Positions 1 through 6,395 of a DNA stretch of 9,236 bases are shown here, piece after piece. The notes under the pieces are model-generated. The model saw only the letters and a list, made by a program, of their open reading frames with translations. It was not told where the DNA came from and did no database searches. This DNA comes from Pseudomonadota bacterium. Its GTDB lineage: Bacteria; Desulfobacterota; Desulfobacteria; Desulfobacterales; Desulfosarcinaceae. The stretch's first letter is position 1. Every line of letters starts with the position of its first letter. Location: NCBI GenBank assembly GCA_023435265.1, contig JAEYRZ010000111.1, positions 1-9,236 of the forward strand, written 5' to 3'. Made by a program: the position numbers and the translations under genes.

Positions 1-6
1 GGCCGG

Positions 7-30
7 CCCCCCCCCCCCCCCCCCCCCCCC
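7..30. repeat. 24-base poly-C homopolymer at window edge
   Basis: Positions 7-30 are an uninterrupted run of 24 C. It is preceded by GGCCGG, so positions 1-8 read GGCCGGCC, and it is followed 9 bases later by the fabF stop codon. On the minus strand this is a poly-G run just downstream of fabF. Such a run at the extreme end of a contig is most easily explained as an assembly or read artefact (low-signal poly-G reads or slippage). A genuine long homopolymer cannot be excluded. Confidence 0.9.
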
Positions 31-38
31 ACGCCGCT

Positions 39-1280
39 TCAATCCGTATAGCGCTTCAGAATCAGCGAGGCGTTGGTCCCGCCGAATCCGAAGGAGTTGG
101 TCATGGCGTACTCGACCATGGCTTTGCGGGCGACATGGGGGATGTAGTCCAGGTCGCACTCGTCGTCCGGATGATCGAGGTTGATGGTGGGCGGCAGAAT
201 GCCGTCGTGAATCGCCAGGGCGGTGAAAACCGTCTCGATGCCGCCGGCGCCGCCCAGCAGATGACCGGTCATCGATTTGGTCGAGCTGACCGGCACACGG
301 TAGGCCGCCTTGCCGAAGGCGGTTTTGATGGCGCGCGTCTCGTACAAATCGTTGATCGGGGTCGAGGTGCCGTGGGCATTGATATAGCCGATCTGTTCGG
401 GGCCGACGCCGGCATCTTGCAGCGCCGCCTGCATGCAGCGCACGGCGCCGTCGCCGTCCGGCGGCGGAGAGGTCATGTGATAGCCGTCGCCGCTCATGCC
501 GTAGCCGGCCATTTCGGCGTATATCCGAGCGCCGCGGGCTTTGGCATGTTCAAGCGCCTCGAGGATCAGGATGCCGCTGCCCTCGCCGACCACAAACCCA
601 TCGCGGTCGCGGTCGAACGGCCGCGAGGCCCTGACGGGCTCGTCATTGCGCTGCGAAAGGGCCTTCATGGCGCCGAATCCGGCGATACAGGTGCGGGTCA
701 CCACCGATTCGACCCCCCCCGTGATCATCGCATCGGCCTTGCCGTATTTGATGATTTCATAAGCGTCGCCCACTGCGTGCGATCCGGCCGCGCACGCCGT
801 GGCCACAGAGGAGTTGGGGCCCCTGGCGCCGAATTGAATCGAAATCATGCCGGGCGCCATGTTGCCGATGATCAGGGGAATGAAAAATGGGCTGACCCGG
901 TTCGGCCCCCGCGTATCGACCGTATGTGCAGTGATCTCGAGCATGTTCAGGCCGCCGAGGCCGCAGCCGGTCAGAACGCCGACGCGCGCGGCGTTGTGTT
1001 CGTCGATGATCAGACCGGAATCGTCCAACGCCATGCGGGTGGCGGCAATGGCATAGGCGATGAAGTTTTCGGTGCGCTTGGCCTCTTTCTTGGGCATGTA
1101 CGCTTCCGCGTTGAAACCCTTGACCTCCGCGGCGATCCGGGTGCTGTACTCACCGGCGTTGAAGCGGGTGATCGGCCCCGCACCCGATTTGCCGGCGCAA
1201 ATCGCGGTCCAGGTCTCGGCCGTGCCGATCCCCAGCGGTGTGACCAACCCGACACCTGTTACGACGACCCGTCTTTCCAA
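39..1280 (-). CDS. fabF: 3-oxoacyl-[acyl-carrier-protein] synthase II (FabF)
   Basis: This is the cytoplasmic condensing enzyme of type II fatty acid synthesis. It joins malonyl-ACP to a growing acyl-ACP, releasing CO2 and giving 3-oxoacyl-ACP. The 413-residue length is that of the family. The thiolase-fold catalytic triad is complete: nucleophile Cys163 in TACAAG, His303 in NAHGTST and His340 in TGHLLGGAGG, with Lys335 beside it. These positions match E. coli FabF numbering. The C-terminal FGFGGTN loop (397-403) carries the gating Phe. The start codon is TTG. It is chosen because a strong AAAGGAGG lies 6 bases upstream and the protein then begins MERRVVVTG, typical of the family. An 8-G run (713-720 on the plus strand) encodes part of ITGGVES and keeps the frame intact. 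It is the last visible gene of the minus-strand operon, 140 bases after acpP. Confidence 0.97.
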   Translation of the reverse strand: MERRVVVTGVGLVTPLGIGTAETWTAICAGKSGAGPITRFNAGEYSTRIAAEVKGFNAEAYMPKKEAKRTENFIAYAIAATRMALDDSGLIIDEHNAARVGVLTGCGLGGLNMLEITAHTVDTRGPNRVSPFFIPLIIGNMAPGMISIQFGARGPNSSVATACAAGSHAVGDAYEIIKYGKADAMITGGVESVVTRTCIAGFGAMKALSQRNDEPVRASRPFDRDRDGFVVGEGSGILILEALEHAKARGARIYAEMAGYGMSGDGYHMTSPPPDGDGAVRCMQAALQDAGVGPEQIGYINAHGTSTPINDLYETRAIKTAFGKAAYRVPVSSTKSMTGHLLGGAGGIETVFTALAIHDGILPPTINLDHPDDECDLDYIPHVARKAMVEYAMTNSFGFGGTNASLILKRYTD

Positions 1281-1286
1281 ACGGAA

Positions 1287-1294
1287 CCTCCTTT
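1287..1294 (-). promoter_or_regulatory. strong ribosome binding site for TTG-initiated fabF
   Basis: Read on the minus strand, this is AAAGGAGG, a near-complete match to the anti-Shine-Dalgarno sequence. It is followed by 6 bases and then TTG. It fixes the fabF start at 1280, even though the codon is a rare initiator. A strong SD paired with a weak start codon may tune FabF output relative to AcpP (inference). Confidence 0.8.
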
Positions 1295-1358
1295 ATCCAC
1301 GCCCATCCTCCTGCCTGGCCGGGGCGGCGCCTGCCTGGCTGAAATTTGCAGCGCAAAG

Positions 1359-1390
1359 CCCGCACCGGACCGCGTAGGGCCCGGTGGGGG
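1359..1390 (-). promoter_or_regulatory. intercistronic hairpin between acpP and fabF
   Basis: The arms at 1359-1368 and 1381-1390 are complementary at 9 of 10 positions (one G-G mismatch) around a 12-base loop. The structure is GC-rich and lies in the 140-base spacer after acpP. There is no U-run on the downstream (minus) side, so it is not a standard intrinsic terminator. It could stabilise or help process the abundant acpP message relative to fabF, or cause partial attenuation; this is inference. I see no other element in this spacer. Confidence 0.45.
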
Positions 1391-1420
1391 CATTGAAATC
1401 TTCTCGATCGGGAATCCGGG

Positions 1421-1648
1421 TCAGTGCGCGTTGATGTACTCGATGGCGTCCTTGACCGTGACGAGCTTTTCGGCGTCTTCGTCCGAAATGTCGATATCGA
1501 ATTCCTCTTCCATGGACATGATCAGTTCGACCAGATCGAGCGAGTCCGCACCCAGGTCATCCACGAAGGAGGCTTCCGGAACCACTTCCTCCAGATCGAC
1601 GCTCAGCTTTTCGGCAATGATTTTCTTGACTTTGTCTTCGACGGACAT
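1421..1648 (-). CDS. acpP: acyl carrier protein (AcpP)
   Basis: This is a small acidic carrier protein that holds the growing acyl chain on a 4'-phosphopantetheine arm during fatty acid synthesis. It delivers intermediates to FabG, FabF and other enzymes. It has 75 residues, is rich in Asp and Glu, and carries the diagnostic GADSLDLVEL block with the phosphopantetheine attachment Ser36 in the DSL motif, followed by the recognition-helix acidic stretch (MEEEFDIDI). Length and motif position match E. coli AcpP closely. An AAAGGAG at 1657-1663 lies 8 bases upstream of the ATG. It sits between fabG and fabF as in most bacteria. The 116-base spacer to fabG (1649-1764) contains this RBS; I see no convincing separate promoter there. 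Confidence 0.98.
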   Translation of the reverse strand: MSVEDKVKKIIAEKLSVDLEEVVPEASFVDDLGADSLDLVELIMSMEEEFDIDISDEDAEKLVTVKDAIEYINAH

Positions 1649-1764
1649 GTTGTTTTCTCCTTTCGCACAGCGTGTTCGATTCCCGCGGCGGTGGGTGCGG
1701 CGGGAGCGTTGCAGTGAAATTACCGGTCGGCGGTGCTTCCGTCAGCGGGGCCGCCTCGATCCGT

Positions 1765-2529
1765 TTACATGAACATTCCGCCGCTCACGTGCAGCGTCTG
1801 TCCGGTGATGTAGGAGGCCGCATCCGAGGCAAGAAAGGCCACGGCGGCGGCCACGTCCTCGGGTTGGCCCGGCCGATCCAGCGGAATCTGGGCCAGCATG
1901 GCGCTGCGCGCCTTCTCGGGCAGCTTGGCGGTCATATCGGTTTCGATGAATCCCGGGGCCACCGCGTTGACCGTCACCCCGCGGCTGGCGTACTCCTTGG
2001 CGGCGGTTTTGGTCAATCCGATGATCCCGGCCTTGGAGGCCACATAGTTGGCCTGACCGGCATTGCCGGTCACGCCCACGATCGAGGCGATGTTGATGAT
2101 GCGCCCGCTGCGCTGCTTCATCATGATCTTGGCCGCGGCCTGGGTGCACAGGAAGGGTCCTTTCAGGTTGACGGCCAGGACCGCGTCCCACTCCGCCTCT
2201 TTCATGCGCACCAGGAGGTTGTCCCGCGTGATGCCGGCATTGTTGACCAGTACGTCGACCCGTCCGGCCGCGGCCATGACCTTGTCGAAAAAGGCATTCA
2301 CTTCTTCGGCGACCGCCACGTTGGCGCACAGTCCGGTGGCCTCGGCGCCGGTCCGGGCGACCAGCTGCACCGTTTCTTCGGCGGCGGCCGCTTCGCCGGC
2401 CGGATCGGAGGGCGAAAAATAGTTAAAGAAGATGCGCGTGCCGCGCTCCGCAAGCGCGCTGCAGATGGCGCGTCCGATGCCGCGCGAGCCGCCGGTTACC
2501 ACCACAATGCGTTCACTGGTTTCGGTCAT
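1765..2529 (-). CDS. fabG: 3-oxoacyl-[acyl-carrier-protein] reductase (FabG)
   Basis: This is a short-chain dehydrogenase/reductase that reduces 3-oxoacyl-ACP to 3-hydroxyacyl-ACP with NADPH, the first reduction of the elongation cycle. The 254-residue protein has the Rossmann dinucleotide-binding motif TGGSRGIG (12-19), NNAG (96-99), and the catalytic tetrad Asn121, Ser149, Tyr162 and Lys166 (YVASK). The PGFIETDMT and GQTLHVSGGM blocks are typical of FabG. The open frame continues upstream to 2757, but that part overlaps the acyl-CoA dehydrogenase gene in another frame and does not look like FabG. The ATG at 2529 is preceded by GAGGGG with a 4-base gap and gives the normal N-terminus. The loop at about residues 38-52 is Ala/Glu-rich and slightly long. 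The position directly before acpP supports FabG over a generic SDR. Confidence 0.96.
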   Translation of the reverse strand: MTETSERIVVVTGGSRGIGRAICSALAERGTRIFFNYFSPSDPAGEAAAAEETVQLVARTGAEATGLCANVAVAEEVNAFFDKVMAAAGRVDVLVNNAGITRDNLLVRMKEAEWDAVLAVNLKGPFLCTQAAAKIMMKQRSGRIINIASIVGVTGNAGQANYVASKAGIIGLTKTAAKEYASRGVTVNAVAPGFIETDMTAKLPEKARSAMLAQIPLDRPGQPEDVAAAVAFLASDAASYITGQTLHVSGGMFM

Positions 2530-2548
2530 TTTTCCCCTCACTTGAGAT

Positions 2549-2580
2549 GATGCCGGGCCCGTATCAACGGGCGATGCCGG
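2549..2580 (-). repeat. hairpin flanked by 8-bp direct repeats in the acyl-CoA dehydrogenase/fabG spacer
   Basis: A perfect 6-bp inverted repeat (2557-2562 and 2567-2572, 4-base loop) is flanked exactly on both sides by the direct repeat GATGCCGG (2549-2556 and 2573-2580). It fills most of the 52-base spacer between the two coding regions. No U-run follows, so it is not a typical terminator. A role in message processing or in setting fabG translation is possible but not shown. Confidence 0.5.
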
Positions 2581-2581
2581 T

Positions 2582-4228
2582 TTATCGTTCGAAAACGATA
2601 TCGGCGACACGATCCATATCGGCCAGCCAGTTGCGCCGGCCGGCCAGCAGGGCCCGGTAGCCGATAGAATCGAGGAAGGCGTCGGCCTGACCCGGATCGG
2701 TCTGGTCCCGGGCGAGCCAGACGGCGAGGCTGTTCTCGGCCACCAGCCGGCACACATCGCCCGCGAAAATACGCGCCATGGCGCTGTACTTTTCGGCCGC
2801 CGGATCGTTGTCGCGGACCAGCGCCGCCGCCTTGCGGGCCATACTGGCCCCCACTTCCACGGCGGTCATCATGTCGGCCAGAGCGAACATGACCGCCTGC
2901 TGGCGGGTGAGGCGGTTTTCATGCGCCAGATCGATCACCTGGTTGAGCGCCCCGGCCGCCAGCGCATAGCAGCGGGCGCCCACATTGGGCGCCGTGCCGT
3001 CCAGAGCCGCGAGGTCATCGGCGATCCGGCCGTAAAACCGCCCCTTGCTCTTGCGGCTGCTTTTCCAGCGGAAGGTGCTGATGATGTTCTGCTGGATTTC
3101 ACTGGTTCCCTCGTAGATGCAGGTGATTTTGACGTCGCGTTTGATTTTCTCGACTTCGAATTCGCGGATGTAGCCGTAACCGCCCAACGCCTGGATACAG
3201 TCGTTGGCCGCGCGGTCGGCCGCCTCGGTGGCGAAGTACTTGCCGATCGCCCCTTCGACCTGCAAATCCTCATCACCGCTGTCCAACAGGTCGGCCACCT
3301 CTTCGATGTATGCGGCGGCGGCGGCCAGTCGCACCACGTTGGGCACGATCAACTTGTGCGTGTAGCCCTGTTTCTCGGAGAGCGGCGAGCCGAACTGGAT
3401 GCGCTCCCTGGCGTAGGGAACTGCGATCTCCAGTGCCGCTTCGCCGGCGCCCAGCGCCATGGAAGCCACCATCAGACGGGTGTAACCGAAAACCTGGTTG
3501 GCCTGCTTCATGCCCCTGCCGGGTTCGAGGCCGATCAGGTTTTCCGCCGGCACGTAAACGCCGTCCAGGGTCAGGGGCGACGTGTTGGAGGCGCGGATGC
3601 CGTGCTTTTCTTCGCCTTTGTGCTGCTCGAATCCGGCCGTCCCTTTTTCGACCACGAAGAACGAGGGTCCTTGGGGCGTATCGGCCAGCACGGTGATGAT
3701 ATCGGCATAACCGCCGTTGCTAATGAACTGCTTGTTACCGGTTATTTTGTAGCCGATGACCCTGCCGTCCTCGGCCACCGGCTCGGCCTTGGTCGTAAGG
3801 GCGGCCAGGTTGCTGCCCGCACCGGGCTCGGTCACGGCATAGGCCACCAGCACCCCGCCCTCGGCGATGGAGCCCAGCCACTTGGCTTTCTGCTCTTCGG
3901 TGGCGCCGACCAGGATGGGATCGGAGCCCAACTGGATCGCAAAAAAAGCAGTGCCGATGCCCAGGCAGATTTTGGCCATCTCGCGGGTGACGGCGCAGCA
4001 GTCCACGGCACCGCCGCCCATCCCGCCATACTGTTCGGGGATGAAAAGCAGCTGCAGGCCGATCTCGGGTCCCAGCATTTCCCGGATCACCGCCTCGGGG
4101 AACACCTCGTGCTTGTCCCACTCCAGCACCTGCGCCTTGGTCAGCAGTTTCTTGCGCAGCTGGCGGACCGTATTCACCACCATCTGGCGCGAATCGGCAT
4201 CCAATCCCTTGTTCGCGTGTTGATTCAT
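2582..4228 (-). CDS. acyl-CoA dehydrogenase family flavoprotein (possible acyl-ACP substrate)
   Basis: This FAD enzyme of the acyl-CoA dehydrogenase superfamily performs alpha,beta-dehydrogenation of an acyl thioester, normally passing electrons to ETF. Visible landmarks are PEQYGGMGGG (64-73), the flavin/substrate block AVTEPGAGSN (131-140), ITGNKQFISNGG (162-173), YARERIQFG (272-280), QALGGYGYIREFEVEKIKRD (346-365) and CIYEGTSEIQ (370-379). In that last block Glu373 is the expected catalytic base. The 548-residue length exceeds the usual ~380. A basic linker (about 388-397) leads to an extra helical C-terminal domain of about 150 residues, as in VLCAD-like members. The ATG at 4228 follows AAAGGAA. 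It lies between rpmF and fabG, where plsX-fabH-fabD normally sit. This suggests work with the fatty-acid synthase, perhaps on acyl-ACP (some superfamily members do use carrier-protein substrates). Chain length and carrier cannot be read from sequence. Confidence 0.93.
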   Translation of the reverse strand: MNQHANKGLDADSRQMVVNTVRQLRKKLLTKAQVLEWDKHEVFPEAVIREMLGPEIGLQLLFIPEQYGGMGGGAVDCCAVTREMAKICLGIGTAFFAIQLGSDPILVGATEEQKAKWLGSIAEGGVLVAYAVTEPGAGSNLAALTTKAEPVAEDGRVIGYKITGNKQFISNGGYADIITVLADTPQGPSFFVVEKGTAGFEQHKGEEKHGIRASNTSPLTLDGVYVPAENLIGLEPGRGMKQANQVFGYTRLMVASMALGAGEAALEIAVPYARERIQFGSPLSEKQGYTHKLIVPNVVRLAAAAAYIEEVADLLDSGDEDLQVEGAIGKYFATEAADRAANDCIQALGGYGYIREFEVEKIKRDVKITCIYEGTSEIQQNIISTFRWKSSRKSKGRFYGRIADDLAALDGTAPNVGARCYALAAGALNQVIDLAHENRLTRQQAVMFALADMMTAVEVGASMARKAAALVRDNDPAAEKYSAMARIFAGDVCRLVAENSLAVWLARDQTDPGQADAFLDSIGYRALLAGRRNWLADMDRVADIVFER

Positions 4229-4409
4229 GCGGCTGTTCCTTTAAGCGGTTCACTCCCCGGCCGCGCGCCTGCCGCCGGCGGACCGAAAGCGCGGGCCCTG
4301 GAATCTCTGGTTATGGATCGGCCTCCTTCGGGGTCTCTCCGCACGGCGGTTCCGGCCGGGAGGCGCTCAGGAAACTCGATCCGGTGTTCTCAACGACTTG
4401 CCGTGAGGA
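4229..4409. other. spacer between rpmF and acyl-CoA dehydrogenase gene, nothing recognised
   Basis: This 181-base non-coding spacer lies inside the minus-strand gene run. Apart from the AAAGGAA ribosome binding site close to 4228 and a short GC palindrome (4272-4281), I see no terminator, promoter or small gene. It is longer than the other spacers of the operon, so an internal promoter is possible but not visible. Confidence 0.5.
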
Positions 4410-4592
4410 TCATTCCTCCTCTTTTTCCACGGCTTTACGGCCCTTGTAGGTGCCGCAGTTGGGGCAGGCGTGATGGGGAAGGACGGCTTCGCCGCATTCC
4501 GGGCACTTGGTGGTGGTGGCGCCTTCGACTTTTTGATGGGTGCGCCGCTTGTCCCGTTTGGATTTGGAGGTTCTATGCTTGGGTACTCCCAT
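4410..4592 (-). CDS. rpmF: 50S ribosomal protein L32, zinc-ribbon (C+) form
   Basis: This is a small basic protein of the large ribosomal subunit. It has 60 residues and begins MGVPKHRTSKSKRDKRR, the typical L32 N-terminus. It carries a four-cysteine zinc ribbon formed by Cys30, Cys33, Cys43 and Cys46 (CPECG and CPNCG), so it is the zinc-dependent C+ paralogue type. The acidic tail is EKEEE. An AGGAG lies about 7 bases upstream of the ATG. In many bacteria rpmF heads the fatty-acid synthesis cluster, coupling ribosome and membrane growth, and it does so here as the first gene of the minus-strand run. A DUF177 (YceD) gene often precedes rpmF; there is none here, because gltX diverges directly upstream. 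Confidence 0.97.
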   Translation of the reverse strand: MGVPKHRTSKSKRDKRRTHQKVEGATTTKCPECGEAVLPHHACPNCGTYKGRKAVEKEEE

Positions 4593-4659
4593 GAGTAATC
4601 TCCTAACCTTTCTAAATAATTAAATATTATTCGTAATTGACTACTCTTCCGAAGATCGA

Positions 4660-4681
4660 GGCATTTAGTAATTAAAATGCC
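4660..4681. promoter_or_regulatory. 22-bp palindrome over the rpmF promoter (candidate operator)
   Basis: The 7-bp arms GGCATTT (4660-4666) and AAATGCC (4675-4681) are perfect inverted repeats around an 8-base AT-rich centre. The palindrome covers the proposed -10 element and part of the spacer of the rpmF promoter. That is where a dimeric repressor of the rpmF-fab operon could bind. The regulator is unknown, and the arms do not match an operator I recognise. Confidence 0.4.
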
Positions 4682-4693
4682 CGGCAATGTCAA
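4665..4693 (-). promoter_or_regulatory. candidate sigma-70 promoter for rpmF-fab operon
   Basis: On the minus strand a perfect TTGACA (4693-4688) is followed by a 17-base spacer and TACTAA (4670-4665). The surroundings are AT-rich (about 4605-4700) in otherwise GC-rich DNA. The -35 and spacing are ideal but the -10 is weak (3 of 6). It would give a leader of about 65 bases before rpmF. Confidence 0.45.
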
Positions 4694-4962
4694 CATTTTT
4701 ATCGTCGGCCGGCGGGATGTATGCTTGTTTCGGCAGATGCGATGTGCTATGCAAGGCGCCCTATATATTGATCCAATGATTATAAAAGATTAGAGGCCCC
4801 CGTGGATCATGCGGCAGGCTCATGGGAACGAAACCCGCCTGCACCGGCAAAGCGTCCAAAACGAGCGGCGGGCACATGGGCCGCATCACGTTTGCTAGTT
4901 TGTCTTTTGCTCAAAGCAGGGTGGCGAGTAATAGCACCTGTTCGAGGAAAAAGGAGTATGCC
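4694..4962 (+). other. gltX upstream region and structured leader
   Basis: No protein gene is supported here. An AT-rich patch (4761-4795) holds only a poor plus-strand promoter candidate (TTGATC at 4768-4773, 17 bases, TAGAGG). Downstream lie several hairpins. One has arms 4814-4819/4837-4842 plus an inner GGG/CCC and a loop AACGAAA. Another has arms GCGGC 4865-4869/GCCGC 4880-4884. A CAGG/CCTG pair (4917-4920/4937-4940, allowing register shift) lies close to the ribosome binding site. The frame of gltX stays open upstream to an ATG at 4822, but this 47-codon stretch looks unlike GluRS and is treated as leader. Confidence 0.45.
4951..4956 (+). promoter_or_regulatory. ribosome binding site fixing the gltX start
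   Basis: AAGGAG lies 6 bases before the ATG at 4963. It selects this start over the in-frame ATGs further upstream (for example 4822), and the resulting N-terminus MNDIRTRFAPSPTG is standard for GluRS. Confidence 0.8.
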
Positions 4963-6378
4963 ATGAACGACATCCGAACCCGATTCGCGCCCAGCCCCAC
5001 CGGCTATCTGCATGTGGGCGGCGCGCGCACGGCCCTGTTCAACTGGCTGCACGCGCGCCATACCGGCGGCCGTTTCATCCTGCGCATCGAAGACACCGAT
5101 GTGGCGCGTTCCACCCAAGCCTCGGTCCAGGCAATTTTCGACGCGCTTGAATGGCTCGGGATCGACTGGGACGAGGGCCCCTTTTACCAGAGTCAACGCA
5201 TGGACGTGTATCGCGCGACCATTCAAAAACTGGTCGCCGCCGGCAAGGCCTACTATTGCACCTGCACGCCCGAGCAGATCGAAGCCATGCGCGAAGAGGC
5301 TCGCGCCACAGGCCGTAAGCCGCGCTACGACGGCACCTGCCGCGAACGAAACCTCGGGCCCTCGCCCGATGCGGTGGTGCGCTTCAAGACGCCGGCGGCG
5401 GGAACGACGGTCATCGAAGACATCATCAAGGGCCGCATCGTTTTCGACAACAGCGAGTTGGACGACTTCGTGCTGTGCCGCAGCGACGGAATGCCCACCT
5501 ACAATTTCGCCGTGGTGGTCGACGATGTCACCATGAACGTCTCCGCCGTGGTCCGCGGCGACGACCACGTGATGAACACCCCCAAGCAGATCCTGCTCTA
5601 CCAGGCATTGGAGCATCCCCTGCCGGCTTTCGGCCACGTCCCCATGGTGCTGGGCGCCGACCGCACCCGGCTGAGCAAGCGTCACGGGGCGACCTCGGTG
5701 ACGGCGTACCGCGACATGGGCATCCTGCCCGACGCCTTTATCAATTACCTGGCGCGCCTGGGCTGGTCGCACGGCGATCAGGAATTTTTCACGCGTTCCG
5801 AGCTGATCGAAAAATTTACGCTCGAGCATGTCGGCAAATCGGCCGGGATCTTCGATCCGGTCAAACTTCAGGCGCTCAATGCGGATCACATCAAGGCCGC
5901 GGCGCCGGAGGCGCTCATCAAACACCTGCGGCCGTTTCTGAACGAGCTCGGCATCGCGGCCCAGGACGACGCCTACCTGTGCGCCATCATCCCCACCCTG
6001 CAGGCGCGCAGCAAGACCCTGCGCGAAATGGCCGAACAGTCGCGGTTCTATTTTTTGGACGGGATCGAACTGCAAGCCGAAGCCGCCCGCAAATTCCTCA
6101 CTCCGCAAATCCGGCCGGTGCTCGAAGCGGTGCGGGCGCAGCTGGCCGATCTGCCCGTTCTGGAAGAAAAACCGCTCGAAGCGCTTTTTGCCGATCTGGT
6201 CGAGCGCCTGGCGATCAAGTTCGGCAAAATCGCACAACCCCTGCGGGTTGCCTTGACCGGCGGAACCGTGAGCCCGGGCATCTTCGAGATCATGGTGGTG
6301 CTGGGCAGGGCCCGCGTCCTGGCCCGCCTGGACGCCGCCATCCGCCACATCGCGGAACGGCCGGCTGCCGAGGCTTGA
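4963..6378 (+). CDS. gltX: glutamate--tRNA ligase (GluRS)
   Basis: This is a class I aminoacyl-tRNA synthetase that attaches Glu to tRNA-Glu, using ATP, in the cytoplasm. The 471-residue length is that of bacterial GluRS. The N-terminal Rossmann catalytic domain has FAPSPTGYLHVGG, with the HIGH-equivalent HVGG at 17-20, and the KMSKS-equivalent RLSKRHG at 236-242. The helical C-terminal anticodon-binding part follows. A zinc-binding insert is present: Cys99-x-Cys101, then 24 residues, then Cys126. The fourth ligand position (His127 in E. coli) is Glu128 here. A second GluRS paralogue elsewhere in the genome cannot be excluded. It is the first gene of the plus-strand run, divergent from rpmF. 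The next element, tRNA-Gln, starts 64 bases after its stop and has its own promoter. Confidence 0.97.
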   Translation: MNDIRTRFAPSPTGYLHVGGARTALFNWLHARHTGGRFILRIEDTDVARSTQASVQAIFDALEWLGIDWDEGPFYQSQRMDVYRATIQKLVAAGKAYYCTCTPEQIEAMREEARATGRKPRYDGTCRERNLGPSPDAVVRFKTPAAGTTVIEDIIKGRIVFDNSELDDFVLCRSDGMPTYNFAVVVDDVTMNVSAVVRGDDHVMNTPKQILLYQALEHPLPAFGHVPMVLGADRTRLSKRHGATSVTAYRDMGILPDAFINYLARLGWSHGDQEFFTRSELIEKFTLEHVGKSAGIFDPVKLQALNADHIKAAAPEALIKHLRPFLNELGIAAQDDAYLCAIIPTLQARSKTLREMAEQSRFYFLDGIELQAEAARKFLTPQIRPVLEAVRAQLADLPVLEEKPLEALFADLVERLAIKFGKIAQPLRVALTGGTVSPGIFEIMVVLGRARVLARLDAAIRHIAERPAAEA

Positions 6379-6395
6379 AGCAGGCCAAAATCCGC

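Noticed and set aside
135..1772. 545-codon plus-strand open frame opposite fabF and acpP
   Set aside because: It is antisense to two certain genes, has low-complexity Arg/Gly/Ala-rich sequence and no recognisable domain. It is a shadow of high GC codon use.
2530..2757. 76-codon N-terminal extension of FabG
   Set aside because: It overlaps the dehydrogenase coding region and is unlike any FabG N-terminus. The ATG at 2529 has an RBS.
2921..4594. 557-codon plus-strand open frame opposite the acyl-CoA dehydrogenase and rpmF genes
   Set aside because: It runs through two well-supported genes on the other strand and shows no family motif.
4768..4796. plus-strand promoter TTGATC-N17-TAGAGG for gltX
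   Set aside because: Both boxes are weak matches. It is mentioned in the leader entry but not called as a promoter.
4822..4962. 47-codon N-terminal extension of GltX
   Set aside because: It is in frame and open, but GluRS normally starts just before FAPSPTG and a strong RBS sits at 4951-4956.
4807..6348. 513-codon minus-strand open frame opposite gltX
   Set aside because: It is the antisense shadow of gltX, rich in His/Asp/Gly typical of such frames.
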